From Chara braunii (Eukaryota > Streptophyta > Charophyceae > Charales > Characeae), in contig BFEA01000173.1 of the NCBI GenBank assembly GCA_003427395.1, forward strand, positions 1,887,257 through 1,936,648: DNA of 49,392 nt. The letters run 5' to 3'. Of the stretch, positions 39,865 to 49,392 are shown piece by piece (the first letter of the stretch is position 1; each line of letters starts with the position of its first letter). The notes beneath the pieces are model-generated. The model made no database searches. It worked only from the letters and a program-made list of their open reading frames with translations, and had not been told where the DNA came from. Both the position numbers and the translations under genes were made by a program.

Positions 39865-40960
39865 ATGAACGCTAATGCACAAAATACGAATCCGCAGCAG
39901 AATGTTAGTCAACCAAATCCTAATCAACCCGCCCCACGAGCACGGGCTCCCATGACGCCACCTGATCTCTATCTATTTGACCATGCACATCATCTTGCAG
40001 GAGCATGGTTGGCCACGCTCCGAGCACAATAGTATGACGATAACAAAGCTCAGGTAAACATTCCCGTTCGATTAGGATGAGACGCTCATCACTGGTTTAG
40101 TACCTACTTATGGGTAGATCTTCCGACCTTCGAACGAGATTTTATGAATCGATTTGATTATGTCCACTCAGAGCAAGCACTCTACATGATCAAAGACCGG
40201 GTGCAAAAACCTCTCGAGTCTATCACAGAGTATCGAAATCGGTTCTACCGAATGTTTGTGAAAACTGAGCGAGGTGAGCAAGTCGGGAGAGACTTGTTTA
40301 TTGATGGACTTCGTAGTCGAACGATAAGGGCAAAGCTACGAAAGCAGTCTTCCCCCATCAATCACACGCTGCAACAGATCATGGCCGCTGCAGAGGAGAT
40401 GAAACGTAAGTTCGCGGCGAACTTCCTGGAAGGAGAAGACTATCCTAAGGAAGGGGATTCGTCCGAACTCGCAAGGGCAAAAGTTGAGTTGGCCGCGTTG
40501 CAGAACAAGTTTGAGAATATGGGATTTGTGTCTGGCCTGGTCACCTATCTGGAACAGATAGCCCCTAAATGACCCGCCCCGAGTGTAATCACGAGTGTCC
40601 CTGTTCCGGTGACACCGGCACCTGTAATGGCGGCACCCCCGCCACCAATTGAGAACCCTGTAAGGACAAATGAGTCCACTGCCATTTTTGAACTAACCAA
40701 GATGTTAATTAGTTTAATCCAGGAAAGCAAAAAGGAACAGCGAGAGCATAACGCTTGATTAGAAGCCATGATGAGAAACATGCGGCCCATCGAGGTGCAT
40801 GCCCCGGCCCTCCCATCCAACAAGGGCTGGCCCCGGCGCCGGCTCTCGGGGGAGCCGTGAACAATCTGAATATCTGTTATGCATGCCATCAGCCGAGGCA
40901 TCTAGCCCGTGACTGCCCCCACCGGCCCCCGCAACAACGGGTCGGGGTCGCATTAATGGC
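39865..40960 (+). pseudogene. gag: gag polyprotein with zinc knuckle (Element 2)
   Basis: The ATG at 39865 (MNANAQNTNPQQNVSQPNPN) opens a Gag frame with AHHLAGAWLATLRAQ, AHHWFSTYLWVDLP and FYRMFVKTERGEQVGRDLFI, matching the Gag fold of Element 1 (AHDWFRGHRW, ENVARDLFI). Stops at about 40030 (TAG), 40078 (TGA), 40570 (TGA) and 40757 (TGA) interrupt it. A frameshift at about 40800 leads into the frame with the zinc knuckle CYACHQPRHLARDC at 40875-40916. A coiled-coil-like stretch (ELARAKVELAALQNKFENMG) precedes the Pro-rich linker. Confidence 0.78.
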
Positions 40961-41774
40961 AGCGGCCCCCATCGCTAACGGACCTGGACGGGTAGGAGCC
41001 TTGATGGAAGAAATGAAAGGTGTAGGAAGTGCGTTAGCAACCACGGAAGAGGCTGCTGAGCTCATCCCGTTGGATCAATACATGTTGCTTGGTTATCCTA
41101 GGCTTGGAATGATTGAAACGATTAGGTCGGCGCCGGAGCAGAAAGAAGTGGCGGAGTGGCGACCTTCTCCAAGAGAAATGGAGTCGGGAGGACCCACCTT
41201 CGTCACTGGGGAAATCGATGTGCTCAACATTATCCGAGCCTTGGATCATTGGATTCCACTTCCGATCGTCCATCTGCTCTCGATCTCTGAACAAGCTAAT
41301 GAGCAAATGCTACAACATGCGAATCGAAAACGATTCGCCCTCGCCCGTACAACGAACGTGAAAGCAAAAGGCCCCATGCCAGATGAAAACATAGCCGGTA
41401 CTTCGGATCCGATACGAGTAGGACTAATACAGAAAGACGATCATTTCCTACGGATTAAACCCATCCCCTGGAAATCTGCGGAATGCGACATCGAAATATG
41501 GGGAATTCCGTACAATGCAATCGTTGATTCGAGAGCTGCGGTTTTGGCTATCTCACTGCGAGTAGTTGAGAGGGCAGGTAGGAAAAACGATATGATCATG
41601 CTTACAGAGAAGGACCAGCTCATTTCGGCAGACGAAGAAAAGATTAAAACAGTGGGACGGGTGACCAACGTCGCCTTCCGATTGGGAAAGGTGCATGCAC
41701 TGGGAGATGTCGTGGTATTAGATGTAAACATCTACGATGTTCTTTTCGGTCTTCCCGCTCTTGTGGCATTATGA
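40961..41774 (+). pseudogene. Aspartic protease region, mutated active site (Element 2)
   Basis: Continuing the zinc-knuckle frame, this aligns with the Element 1 protease region: HLLSISEQANEQMLQ, KDDHFLRIKPIPWKSAECDI, then the active-site loop. Here the catalytic Asp-Thr-Gly is Asp-Ser-Arg (AIVDSRAAVLAIS, 41526-41534), so Gly has become Arg, consistent with one GGA to AGA change. Loss of this Gly should abolish activity. Hydrophobic strands (ALGDVVVLDVNIYDVLFGLP) remain. TGA at 41772 ends the frame. Confidence 0.75.
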
Positions 41775-42052
41775 GCGAATTTGGATTTCGAGCGGCGGTC
41801 AATCATCCTCTGAAATACGGGAGGAAAACCCTATGTTTTACCTATGAGACTGACTCTCCGAACTACCATCAACGCAGTCCCGTGAGTTTCACCAATGATT
41901 GCGGGGACTCTTCGTATGATCACATGGGAAGACTCCGCAGACGATGAGCCATCATCGAGGGATGTGGATAGCAGTGACGAAATGATCCAGCAATTCTGAA
42001 GCTAACACGACAGCGTATTTATTACCCGCCGCCCAGAACAATCGCAAGAACG

Positions 42053-43675
42053 ATGCATTTAACCAGTCGGAACATCCAAAGGACCAAGGAGATGATTTTG
42101 GGTGAACCCCTCGTACAGATTTCGAGGATGGTCGATTCTTTGGAACCCCCTCAAACCCTGTACGAAGGAATTTCCCCTCTCCTCAACCGATACAACGACA
42201 AGAAGCACTACTGCGATATCACAGATCTACCGAAGTCCCTATTGACACCTGCAAAGGAAGTACGACTGTTACGTCTAGGGGCGGAGGCCAGTACTTTGGA
42301 ACCCCCTGGGCGTCTCGAGGCTGAATCAGATGAGCTAGGAGTAAAGATCACAACTAAAACCGTACCATGGCAAGATATCTACGATGGAATCACTCTGGAG
42401 GGACACGTGGCCATCTGGGAGGAAGACGCCCAGATGATGGCCACGGTGTTCTCCTGGCGATCGGACTATTCGTTTATCTCTGCGCCACCGCCCGATGTGG
42501 CGAAACAAGCACGCACGAAGCAGATCGACGTACAGATCTGGGACCAACTTTTTGAGTTACACGTGCCACAGTACGTACCCGATGAGATTCATCGGTTGAT
42601 TGCGGACATTCTGACAGAGTATCAGAGAACGATTAGCATGACGGATACTGACATTGGCTTGTCGTTGGTCATCCAACACGGAATTCAAACTGGAAATCAT
42701 TTCCCCATCCACTGCAAGCCCTACCGATACTCCCTGATAGAACGAAAAAAGACTCTCGAACGAATTCGGGAATTCGAAGCAAACGGATGGATCGAACCCG
42801 CCACCGGACCATGGTCATTTCCAGTGGTGTTAGTACCGAAGAAGAACGGGTCAATCTGCATATGTATCGATTATCGCAAACTAAATGAAATCACGATTAA
42901 AGATGTGTATCCCCTTCCCCGGATTGATGATCTGCTGGATGCGATTGGATGTGCTAATTATTTTAGTAAGTTTGATATTCGGCATGGCTTTCATCACATT
43001 CTGGTTAAGGAGGAAAATCGGCCAAAGACAGCCTTCGTGTTGTTTGAGGGCACGTGGCAGTGGGTTCGGTGTCCGAGGAGGATCTGCAATGCGCCTGCCA
43101 CGTTTCAGCGAGCGATGAACATAACGTTCCAGAACTTCGTCAACAAGATACGTCTAACTCAGGGAATGATCAACTTCTGCGTGATCGTATACATGGACGA
43201 TATCCTTGTCTACTCGGAGACCTATCACGGACATGCCCAACACATTGAGTGGACGTTGGGAGCGCTGAGGGATGCCGGATTTAAGATCGCACTCGCGAAG
43301 AGTGAATTTTTCCTCTCGGAAATTTCGTTCTTGGGTTACGTCGTGACGCATGGAGGATTGCGGCCTGACTCGAGAAAGGTCGCGGTGGTGAGAGAAACTC
43401 CAGTTCCCACGTCGCTAACGCAGGTTCGAGCCTTTCTGGGGTTGGCGTCGTACTATCGTCGTTTCATCAAAGGCTTCGCCGCGATTGCACGTCCACTAAC
43501 GAACCTGTTACGAAAGGACCAGCCTCTCAGTTGGGATGCGGATTGTGAGCAGGCATTCGCGATCCTCAAAGACGCCCTGGCGACGACACCTATTTTGATC
43601 CGACCGGACCCGTCGAAACAGTTCATTCTTATCACAGACTGGCAACCGGAAGTTATTTCCGCTATTCTAGCGTAG
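42053..43675 (+). CDS. Reverse transcriptase domain of pol (Element 2)
   Basis: This open stretch of 540 codons contains a complete gypsy RT. Conserved motifs in order are ANGWIEPATGPWSFPVVLVP, CIDYRKLNEITIKDVYPLPR, IDDLLDA, YFSKFDIRHGFHHI, CNAPATFQRAM, the catalytic VYMDDILVYS (43187-43216), FFLSEISFLGYVV, and VRAFLGLASYYRRFIKGFA. After the thumb, ITDWQPEVISAILA starts the RNase H fold. The frame ends at TAG 43673, probably a mutated Gln codon. The N-terminal part carries the LEPPQTLYEG block shared with Element 1. Upstream, the frame is separated from the protease by stops, so this is a surviving fragment and not an independent gene. Confidence 0.92.
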   Translation: MHLTSRNIQRTKEMILGEPLVQISRMVDSLEPPQTLYEGISPLLNRYNDKKHYCDITDLPKSLLTPAKEVRLLRLGAEASTLEPPGRLEAESDELGVKITTKTVPWQDIYDGITLEGHVAIWEEDAQMMATVFSWRSDYSFISAPPPDVAKQARTKQIDVQIWDQLFELHVPQYVPDEIHRLIADILTEYQRTISMTDTDIGLSLVIQHGIQTGNHFPIHCKPYRYSLIERKKTLERIREFEANGWIEPATGPWSFPVVLVPKKNGSICICIDYRKLNEITIKDVYPLPRIDDLLDAIGCANYFSKFDIRHGFHHILVKEENRPKTAFVLFEGTWQWVRCPRRICNAPATFQRAMNITFQNFVNKIRLTQGMINFCVIVYMDDILVYSETYHGHAQHIEWTLGALRDAGFKIALAKSEFFLSEISFLGYVVTHGGLRPDSRKVAVVRETPVPTSLTQVRAFLGLASYYRRFIKGFAAIARPLTNLLRKDQPLSWDADCEQAFAILKDALATTPILIRPDPSKQFILITDWQPEVISAILA

Positions 43676-43991
43676 AAGGGGAACGGTGCCAGACGAACGG
43701 AGGAATGACTCAGCACCCCAAGGCGAATGCTATGTAGTAGTCTGGGGAATTCAACACTTCCATCCGTATCTCTACGGGCATAAGTTCCGCCTCGTAACGG
43801 ATCAAGAGCCTCTGCTGGCTTTGAAGAAGCCCACTAATTACACGGGCATGATTGGACGTTGGGCAGTACGACTACAGGAGTACGACTTTGACATTATCCA
43901 CCAGAAGACAGAGAGACACGGCAACGCGGACGGACTGACACGTCTACATCGGCCCGCTAAGGTGCCTAAGGGCGAGGAAATCACTCCGTGA
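43676..43991 (+). pseudogene. RNase H domain of pol (Element 2, frameshifted)
   Basis: RNase H removes element RNA from the RNA-DNA hybrid. After TAG 43673 and a +1 shift, the frame from about 43700 gives SAPQGECYVVVWGIQHFHPY, FRLVTDQEPL, GRWAVRLQEYDFDIIHQKT and HGNADGLTRL. These match the gypsy RNase H sequence order (E..A.VWA.., TDH..L, W...L.EYDF.I, N..AD.LSR). It ends at TGA 43989. This part is entirely missing in Element 1. Confidence 0.87.
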
Positions 43992-44010
43992 AAGGAGTCA
44001 AAACCGGCAA

Positions 44011-45820
44011 ATGGGCCAAAGTACGGACAAGTGGCAGTTCTCCCACGTGGCAAGAAGCAGACCGGTGGCAATGGGTGACGGAGGTAACCTCACTACCCCT
44101 CTTTCTTCCATCTCCTCTTCATCACTTCTCTCCCTGCCTGATAAATTTTGCTATTTTCTCGAAGCAATTTCTCGCGTATATTCAGTCTCCATGCGTCCTA
44201 ACCGGGAAGGCTATGTGGAATGGATAGATTGTCGACAGTGTGTCGCACGAGCCCATGGCTCGTGCATCCAATATCGAAATGATAGTAAACCGTGGCTATG
44301 CCCCTTGTGCCGGGTTGACAAGATCCCGACTAAGGCTCGCTTTTTGGATGCCACGTCAGAAGGGTTGGAAAGAACCCGAAAGTTTAGAAGGGCCGAAGTA
44401 TGGACCGACATCGCTTTGATTGCCACCTTAGTGGGTAACCCCCTCCAGGATTTCACCAAGGAAGATCGAAGGAGGGCTAATGAAAGGGCTCGGGATTACC
44501 GATGGACAGAGGGTAGGTTAGAAAAACGAAAAACGAACGGCAGTGGGATTTGGATGGTTGTATTGCATTCGTTCATGAGGTACGACTGGGTGAAGAGAGC
44601 ACACGAAGGAACGACTGCTCATTTTACCGTACGGATTACGGAGTCGACCATGGACAAAAACGAATGGTATTGGCCCAATATTCGGGACGATGTGAAATTC
44701 ATCGTCGCAAACTGTCAAGTCTGCCCTGCTGACAAGGCGCCGATCCAACCGCCAAGATCGATAGTACCAACGGTAGTTGAGCGGTCGTTCCAAAGAGTGA
44801 ATATGGATACTACCGATATCGTGGTACCCCCTGATCCTAATAGCTGTGAGTATTCAGTCCTGTTGGTATTTGTCGACCATTTTTCGAAACGGATCAAGGC
44901 CTATCCGTGTCGCACGCGGCAAGCCTCCGAAATCGCGCGGTATGTTAACCGTTTTCTTGGGATGCACCAGGATACGGAAGAAATCCTGATCGATAACGGG
45001 GCAAAATTCAGAGGGGAAGTATTAAGGAACCTGGTCATACATGGTGTCGTTGTGCGGAATACCGCGCCCCATATGTCACAATCCAATGGGCTAGTAGAAA
45101 ATGCAAATAGGGTGATGAAGACATCGTTGCGAGGAAACATCGCGGCACGGGATCCGAGGCCTTGGCCTGATATCGTCGACCACATCCTAGCGGTCTATCG
45201 CAGAACGCCCCATGAATCAACGGGCCTGAGCCCCTTCCAATTAAGGACCAATAGCGTCGCTTGCGTTTCGACACCAAGCCTCCCTGGCGAATCAACGCTC
45301 AACCGCCGGCCCACGAGGGCCACGACACGGGACAAGGCCAAGCGGCACTTAGAGTTAATGGAACAGTCCCTCCCCAGGCTAGCCCGAAAATGCCAGAAAA
45401 TGACCGAGTTGGCCCACGACCGACAAGTCCGAAGCTAGGAGGCCCGAAACGGGAACGCAGGTCCACGGCCCCAGTACAAATTGGGGGACATCGTGCAGGT
45501 GAGGAAATGTGCTCGCCAGGGTGAACTAGCGCCACGATTCTTCGGGCGATTCCTCGTGATTGAGCTTGGACCGAACGGCGTGAACACCGTGCAGCTTGCG
45601 CCTGAGGTCTCTGGCAGCCGATCGGCTCGTCCGATCATCCGCCACGTGTCTTACCTTCGTCCCCTTCCTTCTTCGCCATCTTCGCCTTCATCTAATTCCT
45701 CCTCCACCGCGGAAGAGGACGACGACTACTTATCGCCTGTCTCTCCGTCTCCTTTTCGTTCTCTTTCTGTTACTCCGTCCCCGTCGTCATCGCCACGAGT
45801 TTTCTTACGGAGCGAGCTCT
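44011..45820 (+). pseudogene. PHD-like finger plus integrase (Element 2)
   Basis: After a Ser/Leu-rich linker, the PHD-like module (44149-44310) shows WIDCRQC, four residues, H, GSC, and WLCPLC. The first Cys pair of Element 1 (CYFC) is CYFL here. Integrase follows: HHCC zinc domain (HEGTTAHFTV.. VANCQVC), core with MDTTDIVVPP, LVFVDHFSKRIKAYPCRT, ILIDNGAKF and NGLVENAN (D-D-E intact), and HESTGLSPFQLRTNS. TAG at about 45436 (Tyr in Element 1) interrupts the C-terminal SH3-like part (GDIVQVRKC.. FLVIELGPNGVNTVQ). The frame then runs past the point where Element 1 has its pol stop, because TGA there is CGA here. Confidence 0.87.
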
Positions 45821-47254
45821 CGGCGATCCTTTGCTGGTGCCACGGTGTTACATCTCAGCGATCCGACAAGTTCATCACCCGCAGCTCAACCCGGACCTTC
45901 GGCGACTTGCTCAGTTCTTCTGTACCCAGGGAGTGTACGCAGCCGCTGAGTTTCGCTTTGCAGGCAGTCCCCGGGCGGTTGTTTTGGGAGAGGCCGTAGC
46001 AGTTCATCGATGATCAGCTCCTGGAATCAGCCACGTGTCTACGGTGGTCGCCTTCAATTGCGACATCAGCACCATCAGCCCGCTGCGGCATACGGCTATC
46101 AAGACAACGCTTCGGTTGTGGGCGCAGCAGTTGGCGTCGGAGTGGAATCGTTGGCTCACACCCCACGACGATAATCTTTTCCCCACGGACGGGGTCGATC
46201 TCGACGGGATCCGAGCTTTCCAGCACGAGCCGGCGGTGGTGCTCCCTGAACTCATCCCCTTCCCCCGTCCTCAATGAACCCATCCCCAATCTCCACCTTC
46301 GACCTCCCCTCCTTCTTTCCCACCTTCTGACAGTCCGGAGTCCATCCGCACCTCTCCTTTTGTCTAGAATCACTCGCTGTCTCCCTCCTTGATCCCCAGC
46401 AGTGGAGGCGTTGGCGAGAACACTTCGTCGAGCTGTCGGTATGCCTGGTCGGAGTAAAGGTCACGTGGACGTGGTACGGAGATCACCGCCAGTGGGCCGA
46501 GTACCTTGAGCTCCTTACCATCCAGGCGTGGCCAACGGAAACCGAGGGCGATCTGCTCGGATTCCTCTTCGGAACGGTGCGGCCCGACCATCGCCAACTG
46601 ATCGTGCAGGAGCTAACGGTCCCCCTTGCGCAGCTGGCAGACGATCTCCCACTTGAGATCGTCTCGCAGAGTGACGACAGCCCGATCCCACACGTTCTCA
46701 CGCGGACCTTGGCGCCATATCTCTAGTGGTCGGCGTGCTTGGAGGAACCATAAAGCGGCCGCAACCAACCGTCACGGCGTGGCTATCTGGACCCGCATGA
46801 AATAATCGATCTCGTCTTCTTTCAAGATCGAACGGCCTCCGAGAACGAGGAGGAAAAAATTGAAGCGAAAGAAGAAAGCTCAGAAGAAGAAGAAGCCAAA
46901 GAAGAGGCTGACGAGGAAGAAGCTCCAGAAGAGGGGAGTTACAGTGAGCACAACGAAGGCGAGCAAAGTGAGGGGGAGGAGGAAGGAGAACAAGGCGACG
47001 ACGAAGAAGAAGATCAGGAGGAGCTGGAAGAGTCAGAGTGGGAAGGGTTCGAAGAGGAAGTGTGTGACGAGGCCCGGGCGCAGGCCCAGGCGCAGAAGAG
47101 GGAAGAAATCGCGGTCGGGAAGCGACAATTGGAATTCGCCAGCGCAGCCGGTCAGCCGCGCACCGACGATCCGGCCCGAGATCCAGAGCCACCTATGCCC
47201 GAGGATGGAGAGACAACTGCCGAGACTTCGGCCGCATCAGCAAGGCGGCGATGA
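45799..47254 (+). pseudogene. ORF3, conserved post-integrase protein with long acidic tail (Element 2)
   Basis: The sequence corresponding to the Element 1 ORF3 ATG is ACG here, so the start is lost. SFLTERALGDPLLVPRCYIS continues through TGA 46012 to ISHVSTVVAFNCDISTISPL and LPELIPFPRPQ (stop 46275). After a frame change, VELSVCLVGVKVTW, DLLGFLFGTV and LAQLADDLPLEIVS match Element 1. TAG at about 46723 and TAA 46751 interrupt it. The tail (46781-47254) is very acidic, with runs such as EESSEEEEAKEEADEEEAPE, then Ala/Gln-rich. ORF4 overlaps its end. Function is unknown. Confidence 0.6.
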
Positions 47255-47705
47255 AGCCGATCCCCCTCCCCCTCCGCCACCGACCGCCCAACAACTCGTC
47301 CACGTACCGATGTGGAGCATCGGGCTTCGTCCCCGGTCGTTATCCCGCCGTCCCCTTGACCACCTCTCTTTCCGCCAGATTACCACTCGCGTCACCTTCC
47401 CCGACAATCCCTTCCCCATCGATACCTTCCGCTTTTTCTACACTACCCGCCTCGCTGTCACTGTTCATCCCCACCCTTCCACCCAATGCGCCCTCCCTAT
47501 CTTCTGCCTCCATATCCTTTTCCTTAGTGCCGTGTGGCGAGGTCACAATATGATCGAGGTATACTGCATGATTATGGGGACTATCCCCGCATGCGAGAAC
47601 CACGATCACTTCCGCGCGACCTTTTTCCGAACCTTTACCACCCTCTACCCCAACTACCTTGCATCCCTCCCCCACACGGGCAACCGATTCCCTCGCTTTC
47701 ACTGA
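47205..47705 (+). CDS. ORF4, conserved unknown protein (Element 2)
   Basis: The ATG at 47205 (MERQLPRLRPHQQGGDEADP, then polyproline) overlaps the ORF3 end by 50 bases in another frame. The core RRPLDHLSFRQI, FCLHILFLSAVWRGHNMIEV, YCMIMGTIPACE and LYPNYLASLPHTGNRFPRFH aligns with Element 1 ORF4. TGA 47703 falls where Element 1 continues with Arg-Ile-Val. Downstream, in the same frame, IVRY and SFLPPLPINPPPRHP still resemble the Element 1 C-terminus, so the protein was probably about 30 residues longer. The family is unknown. Confidence 0.62.
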   Translation: MERQLPRLRPHQQGGDEADPPPPPPPTAQQLVHVPMWSIGLRPRSLSRRPLDHLSFRQITTRVTFPDNPFPIDTFRFFYTTRLAVTVHPHPSTQCALPIFCLHILFLSAVWRGHNMIEVYCMIMGTIPACENHDHFRATFFRTFTTLYPNYLASLPHTGNRFPRFH

Positions 47706-48079
47706 ATCGTTCGCTATTAGGAACTTCTGGAGACGGTGGCCGGAATGGAGAGCTTCCTTCCCCCGCTACCAATTAACCCTCCCCCTCGCCACCCCTCTAT
47801 GTATCGTCTCCCTTTTCCCCTCCCCGACGCTCGCTGATGTATGACTGATGGGCACGCGTCATGACGACAACACGTGTAATCCCCTCCTTGGATTGACGAT
47901 GGCCCTCCCTGAGGAATTAGTAGTAGAGCTGTGTTGCCACATTGGATGACGTCCACACTTATTCGAACGGAAAATGGCATAGAGAGAAGAGCTTCGTGTA
48001 TCGATCGATTAGAGAGATCGACACGTGTCAACAAGCAAGCAGGAGCTTGCTAATATTGGAACCCCCTGGGCGTCACATA
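47706..48079 (+). other. Region between ORF4 and the 3' LTR (Element 2)
   Basis: It holds the ORF4 tail remnant, an ATG with ALPEELVVEL near 47899 (compare the small ORF at 19010 in Element 1), and TTGGAACCCCCTGGGCGTC at 48056-48074 directly before the LTR. No classical purine-rich polypurine tract is visible at the LTR border. Confidence 0.5.
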
Positions 48080-49392
48080 TGTGACGTACCACTTTTCGTA
48101 GCGCGCGACTTTCTGCGCGATTGCAACGAGGGGTCCTAAGCTGGGAAGGTTGGGCCAACTACGGGAGATTGGGATGGATGGGAAATTGCATCAGTACCCT
48201 CGCTTCTTCGTCTTTTGCATCGATTCTTTTCGGATGGCTGAGTTCAGAGATGGGTGTGTCCCGGGATGGGCGATTGATTGGTCGGGTGGATGGCTGACGC
48301 GCCGCCAAGCGTGCGATTACTAAATGTTGACGTCGTTCTTTTGTTTCAGTTTCGAAACTTTTTAGGCGCGGACATCGCGCGGGAATTTGCTTCGTTCCTT
48401 TTGAATTTCTTTTTCAATCCTTCTTCGCATTTTATCGAGCCCCGATGGCTCTCGGAATTTCGGACTTTCTTTCTGGAACCTGTACTTTTTGCTTTTTCGC
48501 ATTAGATAGGAATTTAGGAATTTCGTAATAAGGACTTTCTTTTGCCGCGCAGCGCCTTTTGCTTACGCGCTTCTTTATGCGGCTCCAACGGAATTCTGAT
48601 TAGTCGGCGCCTTTAATCCGGTGTGTAACTGTAATTTTGGGCTGGCGCCATTGTAACTGTATCTTTCTTCCTGTGCTTCGTCTTTCCCGCCCTTCTTCTC
48701 TTTCTTTTGCTGCGTTTTTGGTAGCCACGGTCTGCATGATCGGATCGATGTGTGGAGAGCGGCTACATCCCCCACACCGCGGCCCGGTCATATAGAACAC
48801 AAACGCTCCCTCTCTAATCTCCCTTCTAAGTCCTTGTAATTTCGTGTTCTTCGCGCATGCATGCACACTATAAATTCCGGCTGCGCGATTAGTTAACTCT
48901 CTTAACCAGCTGTTGGAAGCTCGGGGCTACGCAATCAGAGAGGGTCGGCACACGAGCGAAGTAAGAGGTGAGTAGAGCAGGAGTCGGGCGACCCGACGAG
49001 CTGGTGCCAAACGCGCAGGGTTGACGAGGGCCACGACGGACTGTGGGCGCGGGCGAACCTGACAGGTGCGGGAGGACTAAGCGGGGTGACGGCTTCGTGG
49101 GTTGGTGCGCGACGACGGACTGTCCGCATCGGAGAAGGAGAGAGAGGAAGGGAGAGTTGAGGCTGATGGACGTGGGTTTGCCGTTTCTTTTATCTTTTCT
49201 CCCTCCTGTCTCATGTATATAAATTTTGACTTTGGCTCGGAATCTGGACTTGGGTTTGTGCTCACACTTGTCCTTGCGATTTCCACCTCAGATGTACTGT
49301 GTGTGTTGCTGAACGAATGGATGTATGGACGCCATGTTTGGTTGTTTGTCTTTCTACCGGATCCTTGCCCTTGCCTTTGTTTACTGCCTTTG
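48080..49392 (+). repeat. Element 2 3' LTR (cut by window end)
   Basis: It starts TGTGACGTACCACTTTTCG, collinear with 37226-38454. It includes a 115-base segment not in the 5' copy (about 48438-48552). The window stops at TTTACTGCCTTTG, the same position as the gap edge in the 5' LTR. The ORF-containing half lies outside the window. Confidence 0.87.
48869..48875 (+). promoter_or_regulatory. TATA box, Element 2 3' LTR
   Basis: TATAAAT in GCACACTATAAATTCCGGC is collinear with 37905 in the 5' LTR. Confidence 0.7.

Larger units (their letters stand above)
37226..49392 (+). mobile_element. Element 2: Ty3/gypsy-like LTR retrotransposon, 3' end beyond window
   Basis: The 5' LTR (37226-39711), PBS, gag, protease, RT, RNase H, PHD-like finger, integrase, ORF3 and ORF4 are followed by a 3' LTR from 48080 that runs off the window. 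The layout equals Element 1, but nucleotide similarity is low outside short blocks, so it is a separate subfamily. RT and integrase catalytic motifs are still present. Stops, frameshifts and a mutated protease active site show that it is inactive as sequenced. Confidence 0.9.

Noticed and set aside
46860-47254. Lys/Arg-rich frame 46860-47200 as a nuclear protein
   Set aside because: It is the shifted reading of the acidic ORF3 tail (GAA/GAG runs read as AAG/AGA). The homologous position in Element 1 supports the acidic frame.

Overview
The window looks like intergenic, repeat-dense nuclear DNA of a green-plant-lineage eukaryote. Three things point that way: a LINE with plant-L1 hallmarks (zinc-knuckle ORF1, a reverse-transcriptase-associated zinc finger, and a C-terminal WKERNR motif), LTR elements with an initiator-tRNA-Met-type primer site (TGGTATCGGAG), and TATAAAT promoters in the LTRs. 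A streptophyte alga would fit, but the species cannot be fixed from sequence alone. I find no convincing intact host gene; nearly everything recognisable is transposon-derived. Single ambiguous bases cluster at 1757-2997, and there are N gaps at 21242-21352 and 38455-39094.

Layout: 1-5.6 kb holds anonymous DNA, a rearranged antisense copy of large-subunit rRNA, a 123-bp tandem repeat and a row of hairpins. 5.9-7.3 kb is the remnant of a third LTR family. 8984-22377 is a complete but decayed Ty3/gypsy-like element (Element 1) with very long LTRs (about 2.9-3.1 kb) and a TACA target duplication. 22.4-27.3 kb is a field of small inverted-repeat elements and microsatellites. 27352-35613 is a near full-length LINE with a perfect 16-bp target duplication. 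36652-37225 is an inverted LTR fragment related to Element 1, interrupted by Element 2 (37226 to beyond the right edge), a second gypsy-like element of a different subfamily.

The two LTR elements share an unusual plan: LTR (carrying its own conserved ORF) - PBS - gag with zinc knuckle - protease - RT - RNase H - PHD-like zinc finger - integrase - ORF3 (acidic tail) - ORF4 - LTR. The LTR ORF, the PHD-like module and ORF3/ORF4 recur in divergent copies, which suggests they are working parts of an apparently uncharacterised gypsy-like lineage. Each copy here is broken by stops and frameshifts, and Element 1 has lost the RT catalytic core and RNase H.
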